Source of the DNA: G963720515 sp963720515
GTDB lineage: Bacteria; Actinomycetota; Thermoleophilia; Gaiellales; Gaiellaceae
Direction of reading: 5' to 3'
Assembly: GCA_963720515.1 (NCBI GenBank)
Contig: OY970397.1
Span: forward strand, 1,054,001-1,118,000
Length of the DNA: 64,000 bases
The number at the start of each line of letters is the position of its first letter. The first letter of the stretch is position 1. The position numbers were made by a program, and so were the translations under genes. The notes below the pieces were generated by a model. It did not search any database and was not told the origin of the DNA. It worked only from the letters and a program-made list of their open reading frames with translations. This document shows, piece after piece, positions 31,772 through 40,226 of this stretch.

Positions 31772-32453
31772 GCGTGCCGAGGTAGATGCCCCGGCCCATG
31801 AGACCCTCGGGCTCGCGCTCGACGAGCAGCCCGGCGGACCGGAACGCCTCGATGTGATCCTCCCGCGAGAAGACGCCCAGCTCGTGCCGCTCGGTGAAGG
31901 ACTCCACCCCATCGGGCGTCGCGACGAGGTAGTGCATGTCCATCACCTCGGCGGAGTCGCCGACGTTCAACCGCGCCACCTTGAGATCGTCCTCGTCGAC
32001 AAAGACCGCGCCGATCCGGCCGGGCTCCCAGACACCGGGCTCGAGCCAGGGCTCGACGACGAGCACCCCGCCCGGGGCGACGTGGCGGGCCAGCGAGGCG
32101 GTGGCCCGAGACAGCGCGTCACGCGTGCGGACGTAGCCGATGCTCGAGAACAGGCACGTGACGACGTCGAACTCACGCCCGAGGTCGAGCTCGATCATGT
32201 CGGCCTGGTGGAGCGCGACGCCGGGCAGCCGCTCCCGCGCGATCGCGAGGAGCTCCGGGTCGAGATCCACTCCCTCGACCTCGTACCAGCCGCGCAGCTC
32301 GGCGAGGTGCGCGCCCGTGCCGCAGGCTACGTCGAGGAGCGTCTTCGCGCCGGGCGCCCGCGCCTGCACCAACTCGTGCACCCGGGCCGCCTCGGCCGGG
32401 TAGTCCTTGAAGGAGTAGATCGCGTCGTACACGCGGGCGGAGCGGGAGAACAT
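31761..32453 (-). CDS. Class I SAM-dependent methyltransferase (DesVI/TylM1-like)
   Basis: A 230-residue Rossmann methyltransferase. The SAM-binding motif is LLDVACGTGAHLAEL, followed by GVDLDPELLAIAR and the motif IV segment FDVVTCLFSSIGYV, the hallmark of sugar-amine N-methyltransferases of the DesVI/TylM1 type, although no deoxysugar genes are nearby. Start ATG 32453 precedes FSRSARVYDAIYSFKDY, the usual family opening. A TAGTCT hexamer 7 bases upstream suggests a leaderless promoter. Substrate unknown. Confidence 0.85.
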   Translation of the reverse strand: MFSRSARVYDAIYSFKDYPAEAARVHELVQARAPGAKTLLDVACGTGAHLAELRGWYEVEGVDLDPELLAIARERLPGVALHQADMIELDLGREFDVVTCLFSSIGYVRTRDALSRATASLARHVAPGGVLVVEPWLEPGVWEPGRIGAVFVDEDDLKVARLNVGDSAEVMDMHYLVATPDGVESFTERHELGVFSREDHIEAFRSAGLLVEREPEGLMGRGIYLGTRGS

Positions 32454-32460
32454 GCGGCTC

Positions 32461-32466
32461 AGACTA
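32461..32466 (-). promoter_or_regulatory. Putative -10 hexamer TAGTCT before the methyltransferase gene
   Basis: Read on the minus strand, TAGTCT ends 7 bases before the ATG at 32453. No Shine-Dalgarno lies between. Confidence 0.4.
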
Positions 32467-32582
32467 TGCGACGCGCCAAGCGCCTCCTCCATCGACGCGC
32501 GTCCGTCCCGGCTGAGGGGCCGCCCGCCTGCTCCCGGTCGGCCGCGCGTGTGTGGGAAGGGCCTCAGCGTATCGGCGAGATC

Positions 32583-32620
32583 CGCGCGTGTCTGTCACGG
32601 ACCGTGCCGAGAGACGCGCG
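32583..32620. other. Imperfect 38-nt hairpin in the 225-bp gap downstream of the AddA-like gene
   Basis: CGCGCGTGTCT pairs with AGAGACGCGCG in ten of eleven positions, and the interior holds CACG-GAC-CGTG, so a long branched stem can form. It may terminate the helicase-nuclease operon. The rest of the 32454-32678 gap shows no gene, only a possible promoter for the methyltransferase at its left end. Confidence 0.4.
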
Positions 32621-32678
32621 AACGTGTGCCGGACGTGTGACCCGCGCGACGCGCCCCGCCGGCCGTCCGGGCCCGAGC

Positions 32679-35600
32679 CTAGCCAAACGACTCGAGGAGC
32701 CTCGGCCCGGCGCACACCCGGTCGAGCGCCGGGCACCCGGCGCAGGCGTACTCGCTCGGCGTCGGCCGGAAGTCGGCCTCCCGGATGCGCTGGATCGCCG
32801 CGGTGAGCTCGGCCTCGAGCTCCGCCACGTCCGCACGCCCGAAGGTCGCGACCACCGGCTCGTCCGGCCGCTCGAGGAACACGTAGGCGACCTCGACCTC
32901 GTCCGCTCCGGCGCCGAACGCGGCGAGTGCGTACACGAGCCGCTGGAGCCGGTACTCGGCCTCGACCGACTCGGCCGGCGTCGTCTCCTCGAGCCGGTTC
33001 GTCTTGTAGTCCACGACGAGCGCCCGGCCGTCCTCCAGGCGCAGCAGGTCGAGGAACCCGGTGACGAGCACGCCGTCGCGCTCGAACGTGAACCCGACCT
33101 CGGTGCGCCCGCCGCCCTCGGCCGCCAGCCGCCGCGCGAGCTCCGACCCGTGCCAGGCCGCAACGAGCGACTCGACGCGCGCGAGATCCTCCTCCGTCGC
33201 GGCCGGATAGCGCGCGAGCGTGCGCGAACGCACCTCCTCCGCGGGCGCGTCCGTCTCGAGCAGCGCGTGGACCATCGTCCCGATCTCGGTCGCGGCGAGC
33301 CCCTCCGACCCGCCCGGCACGGCGCCCGGCTCCCCGCGCAGGCCGATGATCCGCTCCGCGTAGAACCGGTACGGGCACAGCTCATAGCGCGAGAGCGCCG
33401 TGAACGAGAGCCGCCGCAGCGCGAACGCCGGCGGCGCCTCGACCTCCGCGAGCGCCGGGAGCGACGGTGCAGGCCGCGGCGCCCCGCCCTCGGCGGGTGC
33501 GAAGAGCTGGAGTTGCGGCGCGCCCGCGGGCTCGACGTCCACCGGAGGCGCGGTCGCCGGCCGGTCGACCCGCAGGACGAGCCGCGCGTCGCCGCGCTCG
33601 AGCTCCGCGGGCCCGTCGCCCGAGAGGTCGACCTCGAGCCGCTCGAGGATCCAGTGGAGCGGCGCCGACGCCTCGCGCCGCGAGCCCGGATCGACGGCGC
33701 CGGACACGATCAGCCGGTCCATCGCGCGCGTCATCGCCACGTACAGCAGCCGGCGGTTCTCGGCCTGGCCCGCCGTCTGCTCCTCCTCGCGCATCGCGTC
33801 CCAGCCGAACGCGGCCGCGCGCTCGCCGGTCGCCGGGTTGATCACGCGGAAGCCGAAGCGCCCGTCCGGCAAGCAGAGGATCTCGTCCGCTGCCGGCGAC
33901 GGCGGCGTTCGCCCGGCGTCGGCGAGCACGACCACCTTGAACTCGAGCCCCTTGGCGGCATGAACCGTGAGCAGCCGTACCGCGTCCGCACCCTCCTCCT
34001 CCGCCGCAGCCTCGACCTCCTTCGCACCGGCAGCCTCCTGGTCGCGCAGGAACGCGACGAAACCCTCGATGTCCGGCCCGCGCAGCCCCTCGTACGACCG
34101 CGCAAGCCGCGCGAGCTTCCGCAGGTTGGCGTAGCGGCGCCGCCCGTCCCACTGGGAGAGCACGGCCAGGTCGTAGTCGTGCTCGACCACGATCTGCTCG
34201 CAGAGCCGCTCGAGGCCGAGGCGCTCGGCAGCGCGCGCCAGGCGCTCGTACCGCTGGCGGAACGCGTCGAAGAGCCGGCGGTCCCGCTGGCCGATCGTCT
34301 GAGGCAGCTCGCGCTCGAGTCCCACGAAGAGCGGCCGCCGCCCCACCGCGCGGCGCAAGAGGACGAGCCCGTCGTTCGAGACGCCGACGAACGGCGAGGC
34401 GAGCACGGAGACGAGCGCCTCGTCGTCGTAGCGGTTCTGCAGGAGCCGGAGGTAGTTGACGAGGTCGGCCACCTGCTGCTGGCCGAAGTAGCCACGGCCG
34501 GCGGCGCGGTACGTCGGGAGCCCCGCGGCCCGCAGCGCCTCCTCGTAGCGCTCGGCGTCGGTGCCGGCCGCGAAGAGCAGCACGATCTCTCCGGGCGCCG
34601 CCTCGCCCGCGTCAACGAGCTCGCGCACCCGCCGGGCGACGTGCCGCGCCTCGGCCTCGCGCCAGTGCGTTCCGGTCCCCTTCCAGCTGCCCTTGTCCGT
34701 CACGAGGAGCTCGACGCCGGGCCCGGCCAGCTCCGGGAACTGCGACGCGGCGACGAGCGGCTCGAAGTCGGTCCCGAACTCCGTGCCGAACAGGTGGTTG
34801 ATGACGCCGAGGATCTCCGGCCGCGAGCGGTAGTTCCGCGTGAGCGCGAGGACGCCGCCCGACCGGGCGCGCCGCTCGCGGAAGACCTCGACGTCCGCGT
34901 GGCGGAAGCGGTAGATCGACTGGAACTCGTCGCCGACGAAGAAGAGCTCCTCGGGGTCGAGCGCGTCCACGAGCTCGCACTGGAGCCGGTTCGTGTCCTG
35001 GAACTCGTCCACCATCACCGAGCGGAAGCGCCACTGCGCCCGGCCGCGCGCCGCCTCGTCGTCGCGCAGGAGGTCGCGCGCGAGCAGCTGGAGGTCCTCG
35101 AAGTCCACGGCGGACTCGCGCGCCTTCGCGTCCGCGTACGCGGCGTCGAACGACCGGAGCAGCTCCTGCAGGAGGTCGCGGTCGCGCGCGGCGATCTCGT
35201 CGAGGGCCGCGCTCTCCACGTCCGAGAGCGCCTCGTCGTAGGGCACGAGCCGCTCGTCGCGCGCCACCGGGCGGAACTCGCCCAGGTCGAGCAGCGTGTC
35301 CGCCGACGGGCGACGGCCGTTCGAGGCGGCCGCGAGCTCGGCCGCGCGCTCGACCTCCGCGCGTCCCTCGGCACCGGCGGGCAGTCCGTCGAGCGTCGCG
35401 GCGGCGCACTCGCCGAGCGCCCCGAGCGCCGCCGCGAGGCCGCTCTCCTCCCCCGCGCCGAGCTCGAGCGGGCGCCCGGCCGAGCGCAGCCGCTCGTACA
35501 CGCCCGCGAGCATCCGCGAGAGCCGCGCCGACCCGTACGTCGCGAGCAGCCCGAGGCGCTCCGGCTCGCGTCCGGCGCAGAAGCGGTCGAGCGCCTCGGC

Positions 35601-36050
35601 AAACGCCTCCGAGCGGAGGACGCGCGACTGGCTCTCGTCGAGCACGCGGAAGCCCGGGTCGAGGCCGACCTCGAACGGATGCGAGCGAAGGAGCCGATGG
35701 CAGAAGCCGTGGATGGTCGAGATCCACGCGCGGTCGATGTCGCGCGCGAGGTCGGCGCGGCCGAGCTCGGCGAGCCGCTCGCGAATCCGCGCGCGCAGCT
35801 CGCCCGCGGCGCGCTCCGTGTAGGTGATGACGAGGACCGCGTCGAGCCCGAGCTCCCGCTCGCAGACCGCCTTGACGAAGCGCTCGACGAGGACGCGCGT
35901 CTTCCCGGTGCCGGCGCCGGCCGACACGAAGACGACGCCGGCGCGCTCGATCGCCTCCTGCTGCTCGGGGTTCGGGGTCTCGACGGGCACGGGCAAGGTC
36001 AGGCCCTCCGGATCCGGCACATCGTCCAGCGCGAGCACCAGGTCGGGCAC
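32679..36050 (-). CDS. AddA/AdnB-like ATP-dependent helicase-nuclease (UvrD superfamily plus PD-(D/E)XK with Fe-S ligands)
   Basis: A protein of about 1123 residues. Superfamily-1 helicase motifs are in order: Walker A SAGAGTGKT near residue 45, motif Ia TYTERAAGELRARI, motif II VMVDEFQDTNRLQ, motif III FVGDEFQSIYRFR, motif V LLTVHAAKGLEFK and motif VI RRLLYVAMTRAMDRL. The C-terminal nuclease has VVDYKTNR and flanking cysteines (YELCPYRFY, then CAGCPALDRVC) that can ligate an iron-sulfur cluster. It should unwind and resect double-strand ends to load RecA, with the neighbouring AddB-like subunit. The start is uncertain: GTG 36050 (used), 36038 or 36020, all overlapping the upstream gene by about 20-50 bases. 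Confidence 0.9.
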   Translation of the reverse strand: MPDLVLALDDVPDPEGLTLPVPVETPNPEQQEAIERAGVVFVSAGAGTGKTRVLVERFVKAVCERELGLDAVLVITYTERAAGELRARIRERLAELGRADLARDIDRAWISTIHGFCHRLLRSHPFEVGLDPGFRVLDESQSRVLRSEAFAEALDRFCAGREPERLGLLATYGSARLSRMLAGVYERLRSAGRPLELGAGEESGLAAALGALGECAAATLDGLPAGAEGRAEVERAAELAAASNGRRPSADTLLDLGEFRPVARDERLVPYDEALSDVESAALDEIAARDRDLLQELLRSFDAAYADAKARESAVDFEDLQLLARDLLRDDEAARGRAQWRFRSVMVDEFQDTNRLQCELVDALDPEELFFVGDEFQSIYRFRHADVEVFRERRARSGGVLALTRNYRSRPEILGVINHLFGTEFGTDFEPLVAASQFPELAGPGVELLVTDKGSWKGTGTHWREAEARHVARRVRELVDAGEAAPGEIVLLFAAGTDAERYEEALRAAGLPTYRAAGRGYFGQQQVADLVNYLRLLQNRYDDEALVSVLASPFVGVSNDGLVLLRRAVGRRPLFVGLERELPQTIGQRDRRLFDAFRQRYERLARAAERLGLERLCEQIVVEHDYDLAVLSQWDGRRRYANLRKLARLARSYEGLRGPDIEGFVAFLRDQEAAGAKEVEAAAEEEGADAVRLLTVHAAKGLEFKVVVLADAGRTPPSPAADEILCLPDGRFGFRVINPATGERAAAFGWDAMREEEQTAGQAENRRLLYVAMTRAMDRLIVSGAVDPGSRREASAPLHWILERLEVDLSGDGPAELERGDARLVLRVDRPATAPPVDVEPAGAPQLQLFAPAEGGAPRPAPSLPALAEVEAPPAFALRRLSFTALSRYELCPYRFYAERIIGLRGEPGAVPGGSEGLAATEIGTMVHALLETDAPAEEVRSRTLARYPAATEEDLARVESLVAAWHGSELARRLAAEGGGRTEVGFTFERDGVLVTGFLDLLRLEDGRALVVDYKTNRLEETTPAESVEAEYRLQRLVYALAAFGAGADEVEVAYVFLERPDEPVVATFGRADVAELEAELTAAIQRIREADFRPTPSEYACAGCPALDRVCAGPRLLESFG

Positions 36051-38932
36051 GTCCCGCCGCGCGGGTCGTGGCGCACGTCGCCCTCGCGCATCCGCCCCAC
36101 CCAGTCGCGCGCGCGGTCCGTGGCGAGATCGACCTGCCCCCAGAAGGCGTCCTCGTCGAGGTAGTCGGCCTGCTTGAGCCCGGGCACCGCGTCCGCGGCG
36201 GTCTCGCGCACGAGGCCGCGTGCCTCGCGCGACCCGGCGAGCGCCCGGTAGAGACCGCCGAGCGGCTCGATCCCGACGAGGTCGCGCAGCGCGAGCACGT
36301 AGAGCGGGATCTGGAGCTTCCCCTCGGACTCGATCTGCTTCGCCGAGTGGGCGCCGCTCCCCGACTTGTAGTCCTGCACGATCCCCTGCGCGCTCATCGG
36401 GTCGACGTCGATCCGGTCGATCTTCCCGGAGACGACGAAGCCGCCGAGGTCGAGGCCGCGCTGCAGCTCGACGGCCGCGCCCTGCGTCCCGAACGTGACC
36501 TCGAAGCGGCGGGGGACGAGCGGCGAGCCGAGCTCGACCTCCTGGCGGACGAAGTGCTCGAGGTCGCGCCGGAGCGTCCCCTCGAGCTCGAGCCGCTCCA
36601 CGTCGGTGAGGTCGATCCGCACCTGGCCCTCGATCGCCTCGGCAAGGCACTCCCCCAGGAACGCAAGTGCGTCGTCGAGACGGCCCTCGTCCACCTGGTC
36701 CACGCCGAGGCGCTTCGGGAGGCCGGAGTAGAAGCGGTAGAGCGCCTGGTGCGCGACCGATCCGCGCGTGCGCGCGTCGAGCTGACCGTCGATCTCGCGC
36801 GGGTCGACGACGCGGTCGAAGAGCCACATGGAGGAGCACGTCCCGAAGGTCTCGAGCTCGGTCACCGAGTAGCGGCCGATCTCGGCGAGCTCGGCGAGGA
36901 CGCCCGGGTGCGTGAGGCGCGTCTCGCGGTGGAACGCGCCGAGCGCGCGGTCGATGCGCCGCTCCCAGCCGTTCGCCTGCGCGAGCGAGCGCGCCTCGTC
37001 CGGGTCTCCTGCGGAGAGCGCGGCCGCCGCGCGGAGCCGCTCCCGCTCGGTCGGCGCGCGCTCGAGCCCCCACGTCAGCTCCGGCAGCGAGCGCCGCACG
37101 GTCGCGCGGGCGACGTCCTCCGGCGCGAAGCGCGAGCGCGCCTCGGTCCAGAACGGGCTCGCCTCGAGCGGGCGGCCGTCGTCGGAGGCCTGTTCGCGGA
37201 CGAGCACGAGGAGGTGCCGGGCCCGCGTGCAGGCGGCGTAGAAGAGGTAGCGGTCGCGCTCGAGGCGGTCGGGCCGGACGACGCGCCGGCGAGGCGATGC
37301 CTCCTCGAGCGCCGACCGCGTCTCGTCCGGAAGCAGGGGCGTCTCGCGCGGGCGCCCCGGGAGCACGCCCTCCTCGAGGCCGCAGACGAACACGGCGTCG
37401 AAGCGCCGCGTGCGGGCGTCCCGGAGGTCGAGCACGGCGACGCGGCCCGGCTCCCGGGGGCGATGGACCCGCACGGTCGCGCGCTCGAGGCTTGCAACCG
37501 TCGCCTCGGGCCCGGCATCGCCGCCGAGCGCGCGCCAGCCCTCGAGATCCTCCGCGATCTTCCCGGCCGCCTCGTGCGCGCGCAGGTCGAGTCCGGCCGC
37601 GGGACCGAGCGGCGGCGCGGCGAGGCCGTAGGCGCTGCGGATCATGAGGTCGGCGGCGGCGCGGAGGGCCTCGGCGGGGGTTGCGGCGCCGCGCACCTCG
37701 TCGAGCGCCGGGATCGGGTGGCCGAGTAGCCGCAGCGCCTCCTCCTCGACGCGCGCCGACTCGCTGACCGCGCGGCCGCGGAGCCTCCCTTCCACGAAAT
37801 CCGCGCGGTGGCGTGGGAGGCCGGAGAAGCGGGAGTGGAGGAAGGCGAACAGGTGGCGGCGCGTGCCGCCGAGCCAGGCGAAGCGGAGGAGCCCGAGGAG
37901 CGCGCGCCCGAACGGCGTGCGGTCGAGCGGGATGCGGCCCTCGATCGCGTACGGCACGCCGAGGGCGCCGAACGCGGTCTCGAGCGGGCCGCGCACGCGC
38001 TCGACCGAGGGGCAGACGACCGCGATCGACTCGGCGGGCGTGCCGGCGCGGAGGAGCCCGAGGATCTCCTCGCCGACCAACTCGAGGGTCGCGCGCGTCC
38101 CGGCGCCCTCGAGGAACCGGATCGCGTCGCCGAGCGGCGGCGGCTCCGCGACCGCGGCGTCGTCCACGAAGAGCGTCCGCTCGAGGTGTGCGAGCGCGGG
38201 AGCGTCGGGCCACGCCTCGCCGGGCGGGAGCTCCTCGATGCGGTCGTCGGCAAGCCGCGTGAGGTCGTCCGCGGTGCGCCGGAGCGACGCGAAGACGGCG
38301 CGCCCGGGCTCGTACGGGAGCGAGACCGTGACCTCGCCGCGCCCCGCGAGCGCCTCGACGAGCGACCACTCGGCGCCTGTGAAGTCCTCGAAGCCGTAAG
38401 CGAACACCGGCCGGCCGTCCCAGGCGGCGAGGTCGCCGCCCGCGAGCCCGGCCGCGCGGCGGCGCTCGAGGTCGCGGTCGGCGAGCCCGAGCCGCTCGAG
38501 CTCGGCGCGGTAGCCGGCGTAGAGCGCGCCGAGCGGGCCCTCGAGGTCGCCGGGCTCGAGAAGCGCCGCCTCCGCCTCGGCGATCGCGTCGCCGAGCGAG
38601 TCCGCGAAGCCGGGCGTGCGCGCCGACGCCGCGAGGCCGTTCAGCGACGCGCCCGCAACGACGCGCGCGAGGAGCAGGCGCCGCTGCGTGGTGCGGATGC
38701 GCGGCCCGCCCTCCCCGGCGCGCCCGATGCGGTCGAAGAGGTCGTCGAAGGTGCCGATCGACCCGCCGAGGAGCGTGGGCGTCCGCTCGAGGAGCTCGCG
38801 CTCGATCCGCTCGGACTCGGCCCGGTTCGGGACGACGAGGACGGGATCGTGGTCGAGGGCCGCGCGGTACCGGTCGAGAAGCAACGCAACCTTGCCGGCG
38901 TTGGCCGGCCCAACGATGAGGGAGAGCCCCAT
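35999..38932 (-). CDS. AddB-like helicase-nuclease subunit with degenerate Walker A and Fe-S nuclease
   Basis: A 977-residue partner subunit. It starts SLIVGPANAGKV, a Walker A in which the usual Thr/Ser after the Lys is Val, so ATP binding may be weak or lost. Helicase-like remnants (VVCPSVERVRGPLETAFGAL, VFVCGLEEGVLPGRP, YLFYAACTRARHLLVLV) follow, then a RecB-family nuclease: YSVTELETFGTCSSMWLFD, GSVAHQALYRFY, IVQDYKSGSG, and a terminal cysteine cluster CPTWCSRWTMC. Lone Cys plus terminal triplet fits the AddB iron-sulfur nuclease. It is the first gene of the pair and overlaps the AddA-like gene. The repair role of the pair is well supported; Chi recognition cannot be judged. Confidence 0.85.
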   Translation of the reverse strand: MGLSLIVGPANAGKVALLLDRYRAALDHDPVLVVPNRAESERIERELLERTPTLLGGSIGTFDDLFDRIGRAGEGGPRIRTTQRRLLLARVVAGASLNGLAASARTPGFADSLGDAIAEAEAALLEPGDLEGPLGALYAGYRAELERLGLADRDLERRRAAGLAGGDLAAWDGRPVFAYGFEDFTGAEWSLVEALAGRGEVTVSLPYEPGRAVFASLRRTADDLTRLADDRIEELPPGEAWPDAPALAHLERTLFVDDAAVAEPPPLGDAIRFLEGAGTRATLELVGEEILGLLRAGTPAESIAVVCPSVERVRGPLETAFGALGVPYAIEGRIPLDRTPFGRALLGLLRFAWLGGTRRHLFAFLHSRFSGLPRHRADFVEGRLRGRAVSESARVEEEALRLLGHPIPALDEVRGAATPAEALRAAADLMIRSAYGLAAPPLGPAAGLDLRAHEAAGKIAEDLEGWRALGGDAGPEATVASLERATVRVHRPREPGRVAVLDLRDARTRRFDAVFVCGLEEGVLPGRPRETPLLPDETRSALEEASPRRRVVRPDRLERDRYLFYAACTRARHLLVLVREQASDDGRPLEASPFWTEARSRFAPEDVARATVRRSLPELTWGLERAPTERERLRAAAALSAGDPDEARSLAQANGWERRIDRALGAFHRETRLTHPGVLAELAEIGRYSVTELETFGTCSSMWLFDRVVDPREIDGQLDARTRGSVAHQALYRFYSGLPKRLGVDQVDEGRLDDALAFLGECLAEAIEGQVRIDLTDVERLELEGTLRRDLEHFVRQEVELGSPLVPRRFEVTFGTQGAAVELQRGLDLGGFVVSGKIDRIDVDPMSAQGIVQDYKSGSGAHSAKQIESEGKLQIPLYVLALRDLVGIEPLGGLYRALAGSREARGLVRETAADAVPGLKQADYLDEDAFWGQVDLATDRARDWVGRMREGDVRHDPRGGTCPTWCSRWTMCRIRRA

Positions 38933-39008
38933 CCCCGTGATTCTACGGCCGACTCCGGCCGCCCGGATCGGCGGCCGCGAGCGTCGCTCGGAACGCGCCC
39001 GAGCGGCG

Positions 39009-39203
39009 TTACGCGGCGTTCTTCGGGCGCCGGCCGCGCCGGGCGACCGCGCGGCCGCCGAGGCCCTCGGCCTCCGCGTCCGTCACGTCGAGCTCGCGAA
39101 CGCCCTTGCGCGCGTCGCGGAAGGTGATGCGAATGGTCGCGCCCTTGCCGTCCGCAATTTCCTTGCCGGACATGTCCGAGATGAGAACCGTCTTGCGTGC
39201 CAT
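39009..39203 (-). CDS. Minimal Lsr2-like nucleoid protein
   Basis: A 64-residue protein. Residues 3-46 read as the Lsr2 N-terminal dimerisation fold (KTVLISDMSGKEIADGKGAT, then IRITFRDARKGVRELDV and DAEAEGLGG), followed by the basic tail AVARRGRRPKNAA with an AT-hook-like RGRRPK core. The C-terminal helix-bundle DNA-binding domain of full Lsr2 (about 110 residues) is absent. The Shine-Dalgarno GGAGGG is 5 bases from the ATG at 39203. A role in DNA binding or silencing is inferred by resemblance, not certain. It sits alone between addB and the sugar importer. Confidence 0.65.
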   Translation of the reverse strand: MARKTVLISDMSGKEIADGKGATIRITFRDARKGVRELDVTDAEAEGLGGRAVARRGRRPKNAA

Positions 39204-39326
39204 CGACCCTCCAGCTTTGCGGCGAGCGAACGCTTCGCCTGGGTGTTTTTCCCGGGTGCAAAGCAACGCTAGCGCAAGCCGACCGGCGTTGCACGGTGAC
39301 GCGCGCTGCCCATTGGCAATGCGGGG

Positions 39327-40226
39327 CTATTTGACGGAGCCCGCGAGCAGCCCCTGCACGAAGTAGCGCTGGAACGCGAAGAACACGCAGAGCGGAATCA
39401 CGAGCGACACGAACGTCGCGGGCGCGATCAGCTCGATGTTCGCGCCGAATTGCCGCAGCTGGGAGAAGATCGCGACCGTGATCGGCTGGTTGTCGCGCGT
39501 GAACACGAGCGCGACGAGCAGGTCATTCCACGTCCAGAGGAACTGGAAGATCGCGAGCGAGGCGATTGCCGGCAGCCCGAGCGGCAGGATGAGCCGCGTG
39601 AAGATGCGCAGCTCGGACGCGCCGTCGATGCGCGCGGATTCCATGATGTCCTTCGGAATCCCGATGAAGAAGTTGCGCAAGAGGAAGATCGCGAACGGCA
39701 GGCCGAAGCCGGTGTGGAACAGGATGAGCCCGAACACCGTGTCGTAGAGCCCGAGCTTGTTGTAGATGGTGAAGATCGGGATCAGCGCCATCTGGATCGG
39801 CACCACGAGGAGCGCGACGACGAGGATGAAGAACCAGTCGCGCCCGGGGAACTCGAGCCACGCGAACGCGTAGCCCGCGAAGGAGGCGATGAGGATGGGC
39901 AAGACGGTTCCGCCGACGGCGATGATCACCGTGATCCAGAGCGAGCGCGTGATCGTCGAGTTGTTGAAGATCGCGCGGTAGTTGTCGAGGGTGCCGAGAC
40001 TCGGCTGGGAGAAGATCTTCCACCAGCCGTGGGTGAGCGTGTTCTCGGGCTTGAGCAGCGACGTCATGAAGATGCCGATCGTCGGGACGAGCCAGAGCAG
40101 CCCGACGAGGACGAGGAAGATGGTCACCGGCGTGCGCCCGAGGAAGCGGACGAAGCGGGAGGCGAAGCTCTCCTCGAGGACTGCGGGATGCTGGGCGATC
40201 GGCTCGGCGGCGGCGGCCTGGGTCAC
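39327..40226 (-). CDS. CUT1 sugar ABC transporter permease (MalG type)
   Basis: A 299-residue permease with six predicted helices (first at VTIFLVLVGLLWLVPTIGIF) and the EAA loop IPKDIMESARIDGASELRIF, diagnostic for carbohydrate-uptake-1 transporters. The GTG start forms a GTGA overlap with the upstream permease stop, and AGGAGGGAACA lies just before it. It is the last gene of ATPase-SBP-permease-permease on the minus strand. It should pair with the unusual MalF-type subunit. Confidence 0.92.
   Translation of the reverse strand: MTQAAAAEPIAQHPAVLEESFASRFVRFLGRTPVTIFLVLVGLLWLVPTIGIFMTSLLKPENTLTHGWWKIFSQPSLGTLDNYRAIFNNSTITRSLWITVIIAVGGTVLPILIASFAGYAFAWLEFPGRDWFFILVVALLVVPIQMALIPIFTIYNKLGLYDTVFGLILFHTGFGLPFAIFLLRNFFIGIPKDIMESARIDGASELRIFTRLILPLGLPAIASLAIFQFLWTWNDLLVALVFTRDNQPITVAIFSQLRQFGANIELIAPATFVSLVIPLCVFFAFQRYFVQGLLAGSVK

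Noticed and set aside
31854..36164. A 1436-codon plus-strand frame opposite the helicase and methyltransferase genes
   Set aside because: It is Arg/Glu/Val-rich with no recognisable domain, as expected for antisense frames in very GC-rich DNA.
36050..36164. Extended N-terminus for the AddA-like protein
   Set aside because: Residues upstream of 36050 are the antisense-like reading of the AddB cysteine cluster, which is needed for the AddB nuclease.
32679..38369. A 1896-codon open frame joining the AddA-like gene to the AddB region
   Set aside because: The first part is low-complexity shadow sequence; helicase motifs begin near 36050 and the AddB-like protein is in a different frame.
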